Of a stretch of 64,000 nucleotides of DNA, positions 44,851 through 55,691 are shown one piece after another. How positions within the stretch are numbered: the first letter of the stretch is position 1; each line of letters begins with the position of its first letter. The notes beneath the pieces are model-generated. The model saw only the letters and a program-made list of their open reading frames with translations, was not told the origin of the DNA and searched no databases. A program made the translations under genes and the position numbers. Source of the stretch: Scolanthus callimorphus. Its lineage: Eukaryota; Cnidaria; Anthozoa; Actiniaria; Edwardsiidae. Location: assembly GCA_033964015.1 (NCBI GenBank), contig CM066925.1:3733199-3797198 (forward strand), written 5' to 3'.

Positions 44851-45245
44851 CGTAAAATTTTTCAAATTGGTGATACAAGTGCCAAACTTTGTATGGACAA
44901 CCTTTAGAGGGCAGGTAACAATAAATAGTAAAGAAACATTTTGGATCCTAATCGGTTCCTTATTTTGTATGGCGCTGAAGTTTTCCCATATGTTCTATAG
45001 TAAAACCACAGGGTACCCAAATCGCAAAAAGTCAGTTTTTTTAATGAATTTATGCTTGGCGCGTAAACTCTATTGTTTTGTATTGCTCTTTCCTGCCAAA
45101 AACAAGATATATTGTTTCCACATTTGTCTGTTTTTATAGAAGGGAAGCAGAAAGCATAAATAAGTTATTTTCGGACTAAGTGCAGAAAATAAAGCTATTT
45201 TTCTCGCAAACAAATGAAATAATCGATCTAATAAGCAAACGCGCG

Positions 45246-45566
45246 TTACCGTTGCAAAGCCATGATTTCTTGCTTATAGGCATTTTGTGTGCAGCGAGAG
45301 TCGGTCTGTGCCGACTTAAAAGCTCTTAGGCGGCTTTGTGGGAGAGCAGATTGAATTGCGGACAAACATTCCTTCTCTTCCAATTTCTTTTTCTCAAGCA
45401 GCTCTTCGACTTTGTTGAGCCATTGATACTCAGATTGCATGTTATTAGCAATCCGATCAGATGGTCGGGTTTGTTGCATGTCACCTTTAGGCAAGCTGTC
45501 AAAATTAATGACATATGGTAACCAACAATTTACCCCCTTGTAAACAGTAACTTTATGTGGACTCAA
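45246..45566 (-). CDS. Unidentified protein fragment, possible exon
   Basis: 106 open codons on the minus strand with good protein character. A mixed N-terminal part contains NCWLPYVINFDSLPKG, and a Lys/Glu-rich coiled-coil-like segment is at about residues 50-72 (KVEELLEKKKLEEKE). The frame is open slightly upstream to a TAA that coincides with a possible acceptor (TTTCTAAG, about 45583). At the other end CAACG|GTAACG is a possible donor overlapping the stop. It may therefore be an internal exon, a terminal exon or a relic. I do not recognise the family, and no partner exons were found. Confidence 0.4.
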   Translation of the reverse strand: MSPHKVTVYKGVNCWLPYVINFDSLPKGDMQQTRPSDRIANNMQSEYQWLNKVEELLEKKKLEEKECLSAIQSALPQSRLRAFKSAQTDSRCTQNAYKQEIMALQR

Positions 45567-45982
45567 TTCAATGCAACCGCCTTAGAAACTGTCTCTCAGT
45601 CGCTACAAAACTTGAACTAGTTCTTTTACCTCAGTCTTTAAAAAATAATCGCCAAATTGCTGTGCTGTGGATTGAGTCCCTGACTGTGCGCGAATTGGTA
45701 TTATGATCTGTTGTCTACGCTACCAGAAACAGCGACTTAATTCTTGAGCTTCAAGGGACAGACTACGCCCTCCTCGTCAAATTGCGTACATACAATATTG
45801 CCTAGATCGGCTGAAGAATGCATCATTCGGTAGCCCCATCCGGTAGAGTTTGTCTACTAATGAATTCTTCCGTGTTTCAGCATGAATTAGCAGACCCAGA
45901 CTGCTAACGGAGGCTCCCTATTAACATTGTGTCTAGTGCTAGTCGCTTTAGTTGGGGCTCTCTCTGGCTGTCACACGGTATT
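45567..45982. other. Gene-free stretch
   Basis: Nothing recognised. Confidence 0.4.
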
Positions 45983-45986
45983 AATA

Positions 45987-46131
45987 TACACTTAATGACT
46001 GCTTCCGAGGGAAACAGCGAGTTTTGTTTTCCCGAGAATCTCGATGTTTCCCTAGACGAAGTCGAGGGAAACATCGAGATTCGAGGGAAAACAAAACTCG
46101 CTGTTTCCCGAGGGTGCAGTCATTTAGTGTT
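45987..46131. repeat. 145-bp hairpin element
   Basis: The arms run from ACACTTAATGACTGC through CGAGGGAAACAGCGAGTTTT, and are mirrored by AAAACTCGCTGTTTCCCGAG ... GCAGTCATTTAGTGTT around a ~12-base centre. An open frame through it is a by-product. Confidence 0.88.
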
Positions 46132-47565
46132 TTATTATTTAGCAAAAAGAAAATACGGTAAAAATCATCCGCCGAAATTTCTCGCTCTAGCGATGTCGCC
46201 CGTGCGGGCAACAATTTTTTAATTGTAGCCCGCGTGGGCTACATTGGATTTGTAGCCCGCCACGTCACCATGATAGAACCAATCAGAGCGCGCGCTTTGA
46301 TCGAATAAACACGAGCTATATAATAAAAAGCATTAGTTGATAAAGATTACTGCGGCATCCATGCCCTTTGGTCCTTCTAAAATTACTCTAATAAGTGCCA
46401 GGGCCGGGGTCAAAAGAGCCTGGGAAGTCTGCTTGTTGGTCAGGAGCACCTTTTTACAAGCGTTGCAGCTTGTAAGTTATCGTTCATAATAAATGTTGTT
46501 GGATTGTTATTCGCTACGCTTTGAGAGTATGAATGTTGACCCATGAAAACTACAACACGCTGGAATGTAGTTCGCTTCACTGATTACAGGGAAAACCAAG
46601 TGAAAGTTACAACAGGTGAAAACAAAGTACAATGACAAAAACCGGCTCGAGCAAACCGAAAGAGTAGTGAAGTTTAGCATTTTTTCTCGATGCCTTAAAA
46701 TACTTTAATGAACTCAAGACTTGGAGGTTATCTTTGGTATATATTCAAGAATAATTTACGGAAGTATCAAAAACTTTGTCATATGAGATTTGTGTCAGAG
46801 GCGAAAAGTGTAAGTTTTATAACAAACGGAAGATTTATAATATAATTTCTCAAATTTTGCAGTTTCCTTGAACACATGCCAAACAAAATCGGAAGCATTC
46901 TAAGAAGTGAAATTTGGCTGGTACATTGCCTTGGGTTTGTAGAATTTTCGGGCGGCAAGGATTTCTTAATTCCGCAGATATTAGCCATTCTTTTTCAAGG
47001 AAATATTTGCGGCTTAAATAGTTTTGCCATTTTGGAGCCTGAAAAAGTCCGTTCGAATAACATAAAACCGGCCCAATGAATTCCCTCCAAACTTGCTGTG
47101 ATTAATGCTAGCTACTCAGGGATTAGTGTGAGGGGTGTCATATTAAAAGTTTAGATCGCGCAACGCGTTTGATGGCTGCGTATTATAAGCAAAGGTGTGG
47201 TTATAACGTTGCTATAGCAACTCCGATCACAACAAAATGCACACTACAACAAAGTTCAAACCCTCCAGGGTAACCATGTGAAAGTTCAGACCGGTACAGG
47301 TTTTTGAGCCTGAACAGCAGGCAAACAAAGTTTGGTGGTGGAGAGCAGAAAAAATTGTAGGCAGCCTCCTTAAACCAATATATTTTCGCACGATAATCGA
47401 ACTTCTGGTTCAGCGTTAATTCCCCATTAATGCCCCGCTGAATATCCCTGCTATAGAAGGTTCGTGTTAAATTCCCTGCAGACGAAAGTGAGGAAAAACG
47501 AGGACTAAAACAACACTGCACATCCGGGACATTCGGTACATAAGATATGGAAAGATATGGAAAAT
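46132..47565. other. Gene-free stretch
   Basis: A small hairpin repeat (GTAGCCCGCGTGGGCTAC, about 46226-46243) is present; otherwise nothing is supported. Confidence 0.4.
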
Positions 47566-47681
47566 ACGAGTGCCCCGGGAGTTCTCCCATGTAAAAGTGA
47601 TAGGGATGCTCGTCGGGACATCGGAAAATATACCCTAAAAAATACCAGGACATAAAAAATCCAACCCCTAAAAAATACCTT
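47566..47681. repeat. Left half of an inverted-repeat element split by the BEL/Pao insertion
   Basis: GAGTGCCCCGGGAGTTCTCC ... GGATGCTCGTCGGGACATCG is the imperfect reverse complement of about 54700-54785 (CGACGAGCACCCCTATCAGG ... CCCGGGTACGAGTG). Both halves are rich in CCCCTAAAAAATACC. The halves are continuous once 47682-54475 and one ACCTT are removed. Confidence 0.8.
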
Positions 47682-47820
47682 TTTGCGAGATTGACTGAGG
47701 CAGAACTACCCTGGCTTCGACATGTTTATTCTTTTCTGATCGACTGATAGGATTACAATTTATGACGTGATAATTAGAGTAAATTAGTGTTCAGACTGAA
47801 AGATTCCATATTTCATAACA
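47682..47820 (-). repeat. BEL/Pao 3' LTR
   Basis: 139 bp, the partner of 54339-54475. Its outer edge abuts the ACCTT duplication at 47677-47681. Confidence 0.9.
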
Positions 47821-48110
47821 TCCTCCGGGGCCAGCAATGTTCATTATTTGAGTTCGTGTATCGAAAAATAAGTTGTAAGAGTATATTCTTAAGTGGTATA
47901 GTTTACATGTCTTTTGAAAGTTCTGAAATTCTTCTTGTCGCCCTTTGAGCGGCTAGTCTACTGGGGCGAGCTTTACTGGAAGGTTTTTCTTCCTTATCTT
48001 GGTTTGATGGCGCGATGTCTCCGCTGACCGCTACTTCTACTTCATCTGATACTTATAATGGGTACAGCTTTTCGATTGGTCTTGTCAATTGTGTTATATC
48101 TTTTCCGTTA

Positions 48111-50230
48111 CTAACACGTAAAGTGACTGCTCGCACCATTCCATCTAAACCAGGATGAAGTTTTGTGGCCACTCCTTAGTCTCCATCTATTACGTGGAAG
48201 ATCTTCATGTATCAGTACCACATCTCCTTGCTTTACTGTGCTTTCTTTGCGATATTTGTTCTTCAGTTGAGTGTGGTGCTCTCGAAGATTTAGATATTCA
48301 TTCTTCCATCTTGTCCAAAAATGATTTTGTAGTTTCTGATGGTATTTTGCTCTCCGAGTCAGATCGTCTTTTGTTGAGCTTGTAGGTGCGTAATCTGGAT
48401 CGCTGTCTTCATCTTTGCTATAGACGTCTGGTAGTGCTATCAATCTGTGACCGCATAAGAAATCTGACGGTGTGAGTGGGAGTGCTTCTTTGTTGTCGGC
48501 ATAGGGATAGGTTAATGGACGACAATTGAGGGTTGCTTCAACCTCGGCGAGGATTGTGGTCATTTCAATGAAATTTAATGACGTTTTCCCTAGGGTTTCT
48601 TTAGGCAGCGTTTTACCAGTCCAACTAGACGTTCATAAAACCCTCCCCACTAAGGAGCTCTCTCTGCGATAAATTCCCAAATAATGCCTTTTTTCGAAAG
48701 GAATTGTTGTACAATAGTGTTTTTAAGTATTTCAATAAGTTCTTTGGAAGCTGTCTTGAAGGTTTTAGCGTTGTCTGTTACTATATGGCGTGGCACTCCT
48801 CGTCTTGCGATAAATCTCTTGAATGCTCTAATGAAGGCAGCTGCCGTTTGATCTTCTACTAATTCCAAGTGTACTGCTCTAGTTGTTGCGCATGTGAAGA
48901 GGCAAATGTACGACTTGGCTTGATTGTTTGCTTGATTTCGAATATACAGTGGGCCGGCATAGTCGATACCTGTTGCCTGGAACGTCAGAGATCCTTTAAC
49001 TCTTGATGGGGGTAGAGGTGGTGTTGTTACTGAGCGAAGAGGGGGACCTTCCACTCGCCTACATGTGACGCATCTAGAAATCACCTTTCTTATTGTCTGA
49101 CGTCCTTTCGGTATCCAATGTGTTTGTCTGATTTGCGTGAGAGTTTCACCTACACCGCCGTGCATAGTGTCTGTGTGCGCAGACTCGATCACTAGTTCTG
49201 TAAGATGGCTGTTTTGAGGAAGGAGTACAGGAAATTTTGCGTCAAACGATAAGCTAGAATGTTGTAATCTTCCTCGGCAACGAATAAGACCATCCTCGTC
49301 TAAATAAAGTTGCAATTGTTGGATGAGGGTCGGTGATTTTCCCTTAGTCTTGTTTTGTAGATGCGATAACTCCTGTTTGTAACTCTTGGCTTGAACGGCT
49401 TTGATGAGCAGTTTGCGTGACATGCTGATATCTTTGGCTGTGATAATGAGTGCGTCTTCTTTGCTTGTCTTTTTCCATTTGTCTACACTCTTCAAAATTA
49501 ATGCTGTGATTCTGAGCGTTTTGTTCCATGTACTATATCGTGTTATGTCTACTATATTCAGCATGTTGGGCTGGTTATTGTTGTTTACGGTGTTGACTGT
49601 TATTGGTTGGAATTCCTCTTCTTCTATAGTTTGCTCGAGTTGCCTCGAGGGCCATTTGTCTTTGGGCTCATTGATCCATGCAGGTCCGTTTTGCCAGATT
49701 GTGTTTCGAGCTATATGTTGTGCAGAGAGACCTCGTGTCAACAGATCGGCTGGATTTTCTTTGCTTGGACAGTGGTGCCAAAGGCTTGGAGTTGTGATTT
49801 GTGTGATTTTATTTACTCTATTTTGTATGAATTGTGGGAGATGTCTTTTTGATGACAGCCATGAGATCACTATCTGTGAATCACTCCACATGTTGACGTT
49901 CACGTTAGCGAGATTGAGGTTTTGTGTTAAGTATTCGCAGAGTTTTGCTCCTAAGAGAGCGGCTAATAGTTCCAGCCTTGGTAGGGTTTGATTTTTGACG
50001 GGCGCTACTTTACTTTTGGCCATTAGGAAGATTGTTGAGGTCCTTTCTGTTGATGATTTTCGTAAGTAAGCGACTGCGCCATAAGCTAGAGTGCTACTAT
50101 CATAAAAAATGTGAAGTTGATACTGTGATGTGTTGTCTAAATTGTATGATCTTGGTACGAAAATGGGAGTCAATTCTTTGATCTCGCTAAACCACTGTGC
50201 CCATCGTTCTCCATGGGGAGAAATACCGAA
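48111..50230 (-). pseudogene. BEL/Pao RNase H and integrase region
   Basis: The main frame (to 48650) opens with RNase H-type sequence (LHIFYDSSTLAYGAVAYLR; MWSDSQIVISWL). The integrase zinc-binding module follows (HTDTMHGGVGETL then CVTCRR), and the integrase core with GIDYAGPLYI and IVTDNAKTF holding the first two catalytic Asp residues. The third catalytic residue and the C-terminal DUF5641-like region (LNCRPLTYPYADNKEALPLT) lie in another frame from 48563 to 48111, after a break near 48600-48650. The last part lacks an intact C-terminus. Confidence 0.88.
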
Positions 50231-51232
50231 TGGACATGCGCACTTGAGCGTGGCACTTCTAAAATATGGACTCAGATTACCTTCAAATAATTTACTGTAA
50301 ATGTATGGCAATGAAACTTAAATTCAAGATAACACTGGGCTAAATTCGAAATCGAAAGTTACTTTGCCTCCGATCGAAACAACATGTTGTTCATCTTTCT
50401 TTTCGTGGTAATATTGGTGGGCTCCAGTATAAAATCGGTTCGGTTTTGTCAAATCTAGGTTACAAACTCAAGAGCTCTGTTTACAAGAGGAAGTCTATGC
50501 CACGGCGCTAAAATACACAGAACTAACAGTCAAATTTCGTAACGTTATAAGCTCGTACAAACCTCACTTTACCTCCAGATCAAAAGAACAAGAATTCCTT
50601 CGTAAATTCACACAGATTTCACGTCATGTAAATGATTTTTCAGCTCGGTTTTAAGATCCACTTCCATGTTAAACGAGGCTTCATTGTTTGGCCCTTGAAG
50701 TCCGCCTCGAAGCAAAAAAAGCTCGAAAAAATGCCGATTTCTTCGCTTCTTTCCGCTCTGAGCGGCCAGTTCTTCGACAGTGTACAACCAGGCGTTCCTC
50801 TGCTAATAATATGTGTCCAAAAAGACTAGAAACGAGTACCAGAGTGCCTAGCGAACTTAATTTTTAAATATTAGCGCGAACTTGAAGCGAACCGGCGAAG
50901 GCAAAGTTCAGTATTGACTCTCGTTATTTATCAACGCATCCTCGATATTTTCCCAAAATTAACAAAAAGCATGATATATTATTTTACTTTGCTTTCAAAT
51001 TGTTTCTTCTTGGCATGTTATCAGCCGAAAAGGCAAAGTTTTAAGCAATTTATAACAACCCTTCACTCTCTCTTCTGTCTCTCCCGGAAGTCAGGGTTTG
51101 TTTTTGCATACTAATTGACCCACCATCGACAGCGACCAATGAGAGACGCAATAGGACAATCGACTTTATTGACAGCATAATTAGGGTCATGTTTAAACTC
51201 CTCCCATTATCATTCGCTATTTCTCGCCATGC
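50211..51232. mobile_element. ~1.02-kb element inserted into the BEL/Pao pol gene
   Basis: The ends CATGGGGAGAAATACCGAATG and CATTCGCTATTTCTCGCCATG are inverted copies with two mismatches over 21 bases. Removing this interval brings the RT end (KEHS) next to the RNase H start (ERWAQWFSEIKEL). No transposase is present. The target duplication is unclear: CAT or a slightly longer overlap is possible. Confidence 0.8.
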
Positions 51233-52271
51233 TGTGTTCCTTCGGTAGCTCCTCGTCCCAATCGATATCTAGTTTCCATATTTCTTGGAGCATGATTTTA
51301 GCTTTGACCGTAAAAGGTTCAACAAATCCTAGAGGATCGAAAATTTGTGATGCAATACTGAGCACTGTTCGTTTTGTCGCTCTACTGGCGTTTAATGTTT
51401 CTGTTTCTTTGACTATTTTGTCTAGCGATAGGGATATTGTATCTGTATCGGCATGCCATTCTAGACCGAGGACCTTCACTGTTCTTGACGCTCCTGTGCT
51501 GTCTTCTTGAATTTTGTTGTTCAGTTCGCTTGCGTTTGTTGTCCATTGTCGGAGGTTCATACCTGCTTCTAGTAAATGGCTGCGTGCTTTTGTGTAATAT
51601 TCTAAAGCTTTAGCCTCGGTGGGACTTGCACCAGTTACTACATTGTCCATATACATTGTGTGCATAAGGGCCTTTGCTACCCAGTCATTCTTTTTGTTGA
51701 AGTGGTACTTTAAGGTTGCGTTGAGTAGGAAGGGTGATGGGGCTGCACCAAACAGGACTCGACGAAATCGCAGCGTCTTCAAATTATCATTGCTTGCGGG
51801 ATTGCAGATATTTCTTAACCAGAGGAATCGGGTTGCGTCTCTGTCTATAGGATCTATTTCAATTTGAAGGAATGCTTTTTCTATATCTGCAATGAGGCCG
51901 AAATTGTGGCGCCTGAAATTCAGTAGAATACGTGTTAAGTCTTGCATTAGGTTAGGTCCTGTGTGCAGGCAGTCGTTCAGGCTTAATGCTTTAGGAGACG
52001 CCCTTGCTGATGCATCGTAAACTATACGAGTTTTTGTAGTAGTACTATCGGCCTTGAATACAGGAAAATGTGGGATGTAATGCACAAGCCCTAGATGTGT
52101 TTTATGATCTACAACCTCTTCTATAAATCCTGAGGCGATCTGTTCTTCTAATTGTTCGTTGTACTTGGTAACTAAATTTGGGTCTTTTTTATTGAGACTA
52201 TGCAACAAATGTGTTAATCGTGTTCTGCTTAAATAGAAGTAGTCGGCAAGTCGTCTTTGTTTTCTTTCCAT
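51210..52271 (-). pseudogene. BEL/Pao reverse transcriptase region
   Basis: 353 codons of the RT domain. Visible landmarks are TRIVYDASARASPKALSLND (fingers/palm), LIADIEKAFLQIEI (first catalytic Asp), RFRRVLFGAAPSPFLLNATL, and TMYMDNVVTGA (YMDN in place of the commoner Y.DD), then VLGLEWHADTD. The frame ends artificially at EELPKEHS followed by six codons of inserted DNA, where the element at 50211-51232 begins. The N-terminus is out of frame with protease. Confidence 0.9.
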
Positions 52272-52331
52272 GGGAGTCTGACACTATATCTTCCGCTTGA
52301 CGGTTTGAATGAAATTGTTTCTTGAAATGAC

Positions 52332-53200
52332 TTAATGACTATATTGTTTGTGTTTTGGTATGTTGTTGATTTCCCAAAACTTGCTCAAAAGCTGACTAAG
52401 CTTATCATCTTCATTTGTCTTGCTAGTTTGAGCGTTTGTTACTTGACATAATGTGTTTTGTGCGTAATCTTCGATATTGGGCGTTGGTCGCGATAGTAAC
52501 CATCCGAATTTGCTTTGTATAGCCATCCATTTATCGTCGTATGATTTTCTTATGTTTCCGATAATAATTTGGTTGTAGTAGTCTATGCCTATAAGGATAT
52601 CGACGTTATGTTCATCTGCCGCTTTGAATTTGTCTGCTAGATCGAGAACTTTGAATTCTGCGGGAACGTTAACTTGTTGAAGTGTGACCGATAATGGGGG
52701 GCAGATGATTGGCGTTACGAGAGCTTTGATGATGATATCCTCCGAGAGTGAATGTAGCGTGAATGAGACGACTTCATAAGACTTTTGTTGGCTTTCGATA
52801 GTTCCGAATGTGGTTATGTTAAGCTTTTCATTGTGTGTGGATTGCAACTTGAGTTTGTCCTTTAATTGTTTCGTGATAAATGTTCTTTGGGAACCTGTAT
52901 CTATCAAGATGCGTGATTGGCATGTACGTGAGGATCCGCTTGCTTTAGCAAGGGCAGTTTGCATAAGAGTGTTTCTGTTTGTTGAATTTGGTACTAAATT
53001 GGTCATAACGGGAGTTTGCGGATCTTTAGGTGGGTTTGATTTTGATTGATCGTTTTGCTTAGACTCTTCTTTTTCTTTGCTTTGTTGTGAAATTGCTTCG
53101 CAGAGAGATGTATGATGTTTTTGTTTGCAATGAAAGCATCTTCCTCTAGATTGACATTTGCGTTTGCTATGTCCTGCCCTTGCGCAATTGAAACAGAGTC
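52332..53200 (-). pseudogene. BEL/Pao zinc knuckle and aspartic protease region
   Basis: The frame is open upstream of the first ATG (53006) and includes CCHC-type knuckles near 53095-53200. The protease active site reads ILIDTGSQRTFITKQL (about residues 33-48 after the ATG), the DTG/S triad of retroviral-type aspartic proteases in the BEL/Pao style. A second conserved block, IDYYNQIIIGNIRKS, lies about residue 145. The frame ends at 52332 just after PKHKQYSH, where the RT-proximal spacer should continue, so a stop or frame change separates it from RT. Confidence 0.85.
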
Positions 53201-53209
53201 GTTTTTCTG

Positions 53210-54316
53210 CTAGTATGGCTCTCCTTTGGGCGACAGTTTTAATAGTATCACATTGGTCTGGACGATGCCTGCCATCGCAATATACACATGGCCTTGGTTC
53301 ATTTCTTTCGTTTCGCTGACTAGGGGGATTTGTGTTCTTTGTGCGTTTGCTAATAGCGCGCTAGCTGTAGGTAAGGGGGTGTCTTCGATAGGTGGATCGT
53401 TTTCTACTTTTAAGTGCCCTTTTTCTCTCGTCTCTATTTCTTGACGGAGTGCTATTCTTAGCTCATTTAGCGAACTATCTGCTGAGGAGTTAGCTCTAAA
53501 TATTTGACAGCGCAGTTGTTCTGGTAGTTTCTTTAACAATATTGGTATTAGTAGATTTCCATAGCTGTATGTTTCAACCCCTAACGCTTCTAATGCGCGG
53601 ATGCTGCTTTCACAATTGTCGTAAAATGCTCTTAACTCGTGTATTTCGCTTGATGTTGTTCTACTTTTCGACAGTGCTTCCATATGAGCGTTAATTAGAA
53701 TTTGCTTCCTTCCAAAACGATCCGTCAGCATTTGGATGGCTTTCTCGTAATTTAGTGACGAAATAGATAAGCCTGCAATAGCGCGTGCAGCTTCTCCTAC
53801 AATCATTCCTTTTAGGTAGTTCATTTTATCAACGTTCGATAATGCCGTATTAGTGTGAATTGCATTGGAATAACTGTCCCAAAATGTTAGCCATTCTAAA
53901 GGGTTTCCATTAAATCGTTGTAAACTGAGCTTTGGTAATTTAACTTGGATTTTGGGCGCTGTTTGGCTTTCTTCTAATTGACTAATTTGGAACGAACTCA
54001 CCGTGGGTTGCTCTTTCACTTCAATTAGTTCTTGAATTTTCAGGATCCAGAATTCGATGTTGTCTTGAAATGTGAGCGCTAAATCCGTTTGTTCATGTAC
54101 ATCTTCGTCACTTTCCATGGCGTCTATAATTTTCTGATCCATTTTTGTTACTTCATCTAGTCTCCTCGATAGTCGTCCCACGATGGCTTTCAGTTCTGTC
54201 CGATCGATCTTGTCGGTTTCTGCCATAATCCTTTCCGCGCGCTTTATGTCTGATATGCAGTGTCCTTTGTAGGAGCCCCTGACAGCCTTTAAATGTGCGA
54301 TCTCTGCCTTTGACAT
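53210..54316 (-). pseudogene. BEL/Pao gag region
   Basis: A 368-codon ORF begins 22 bases inside the 5' LTR. It has an N-terminal basic/helical part, acidic stretches, and the conserved gag core with LPKLSLQRFNGNPLEWLTFW (about residues 127-146), the usual BEL/Pao 'F.G....W..F...F' signature. A one-base frame change near 53340 means the last ~40 codons leave the gag frame. The zinc-knuckle cysteines (CFNC, CFHCKQKHH) lie in the next frame at about 53095-53200. In an intact element gag and pol form one long frame or are joined by frameshifting. Here the frameshift is taken as decay because other breaks follow. Confidence 0.85.
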
Positions 54317-54319
54317 TGT

Positions 54320-54337
54320 AGTTGGGTTTCGGCACCA
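54320..54337 (-). other. Primer-binding site of the BEL/Pao element
   Basis: Immediately inside the 5' LTR the minus strand reads TGGTGCCGAAACCCAACT. The leading TGG complements the CCA end of a tRNA primer. The tRNA species was not determined. Confidence 0.7.
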
Positions 54338-54338
54338 A

Positions 54339-54475
54339 TTTGTGAGATTGACTGAGGCAGAACTACCCTGGCTTCGACATTTATTCTTTTCTGATCGACT
54401 GATATGATTACAATTTATGACGTGATAATTAGAGTTAATTAGTGTTCAGACTGAAAGATTCCATATTTCATAACA
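54339..54475 (-). repeat. BEL/Pao 5' LTR
   Basis: 137 bp, almost identical to 47682-47820, differing by a two-base deletion (CGACATTTATTC against CGACATGTTTATTC) and a few substitutions. Confidence 0.9.
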
Positions 54476-54785
54476 ACCTTAAAAAACAAAATGACCCCTA
54501 AAAAATACCAACAATAAACCTTTTTCGGTATTTTTTATTGTTTTTCATCTCAAAACAGCTTATTTTAGAGCTATAAATAAACAAAGAAAGAAAGAAAAAG
54601 TTTTACTTGGTTTGTGACCCTTTCATTCATTTGCGTACCCCTAAAAAAATACCATTTATTAGTGAAAGGCACAATGTTTCTCCGATACCCCCTAAAAATA
54701 CCTGAGAGTCGATTTTGACCCCTAAAATATACGACGAGCACCCCTATCAGGTCGACATGTGAAGAACCCCCCCCGGGTACGAGTG
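54476..54785. repeat. Right half of the inverted-repeat element split by BEL/Pao
   Basis: Starts with the duplicated ACCTT, continues in CCCCTAAAAAATACC-type sequence and ends in CCCCGGGTACGAGTG, the partner of the left half. Confidence 0.8.
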
Positions 54786-54821
54786 TTTTAGTTTCCGGTG
54801 GAACACTGGCATCCATATAAT

Positions 54822-54855
54822 AATTAACAACTATCCCCAAAGGGGAGGTGAATAA

Positions 54856-54887
<32 letters not shown>

Positions 54888-55186
54888 AGTATATATCCAC
54901 CGCTAGGCACCGACCTGAGGGAGGATAGTTGTTTTAGTATATACCAAATCAGTAGAATAAAATACGGTGATTAAAAGATTCAAAACGCAGTATCGCGCAC
55001 GAAACGAGCCGCCATTTTGAGAGTTTTCTCAAAACAGTAAATAGTGTTTGATATCTACTATTTCAGGAACCAATCAGAGCGCGCGAAAATGACTATTCGC
55101 TGATTTGGTATATACTAGTAGATTAGTATATACCAAATCAGATTATAGTCAGATTAGTAGATACCAAATCAGTGAACAGTCATTTT

Positions 55187-55244
<58 letters not shown>

Positions 55245-55250
55245 TAAGTA
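54822..55250. repeat. Inverted-repeat element pair related to 2138-2452
   Basis: A complete copy (54822-55123) is followed by a partial second copy (55125-55250) in the opposite sense. Both contain GTGGATATATACC and AACTATCCCC blocks. Confidence 0.8.
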
Positions 55251-55691
55251 ATACAAGGGCGCGCGGATGGAGTTTACCTTTGAGTGATTCACATTGATAT
55301 CGAACAAGTGAGCGCAGAGAAACGAAAGATAAGTGAACACAAGAAGATAAATTCCATATCTCCAAGCGTCCATGTGTTATTCTGTTTATTACATAAACAA
55401 GAAACACTGCCATGTTCCAGGGAAGCGCCTTATTACATTGGCCACGGGAGAAGACATCTGATTGGCTGATATTTTCACATGTAAAAATATCGTATTTTCA
55501 TACGGTTTTTCTCGGTGGCATAAATCCCTGTAACTGAGGTTTATGAAATAAAGTAGTTTCTTTTAGGAACTTCAAGCGAAGATGTTTTTTTGTAAATGAA
55601 ATTTGTTCTAGGCTAACGAGTGTTCGAGGTTTTATCGTTTTAATTAATTTCATTAACTATTCTCCCTTAATTTCTGTTTTTCAGTTTCACC
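55251..55691 (+). other. 5' flank of the second secreted-protein gene
   Basis: 55600-55691 aligns with 42135-42236: CTAGG...GTGTTCGAG, TTTTAATTAATTT and TTTTTCAGTTTCAC. The acceptor TTTTTCAG ends at 55684, implying an untranslated first exon further upstream that was not located. Confidence 0.5.

Larger units (their letters stand above)
47682..54475 (-). mobile_element. Full-length degenerate BEL/Pao LTR retrotransposon (6.8 kb)
   Basis: Near-identical LTRs bound the element: 137-139 bp, minus-strand start TGTTATGAAATATGG. ACCTT stands on both sides (47677-47681, 54476-54480), the 5-bp duplication usual for BEL/Pao. On the minus strand from 54316 come gag, a zinc-knuckle region, protease, reverse transcriptase, RNase H and integrase. 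Frameshifts occur near 53340, 52250 and 48600. A 1-kb element is inserted at 50211-51232. It cannot make a full polyprotein. Confidence 0.93.

Noticed and set aside
45929..46222. A 97-codon ORF
   Set aside because: It passes through both arms of the hairpin element at 45987-46131.
49401..49991. A 196-codon plus-strand ORF
   Set aside because: It is antisense to the BEL/Pao RNase H/integrase frame and has no independent support.
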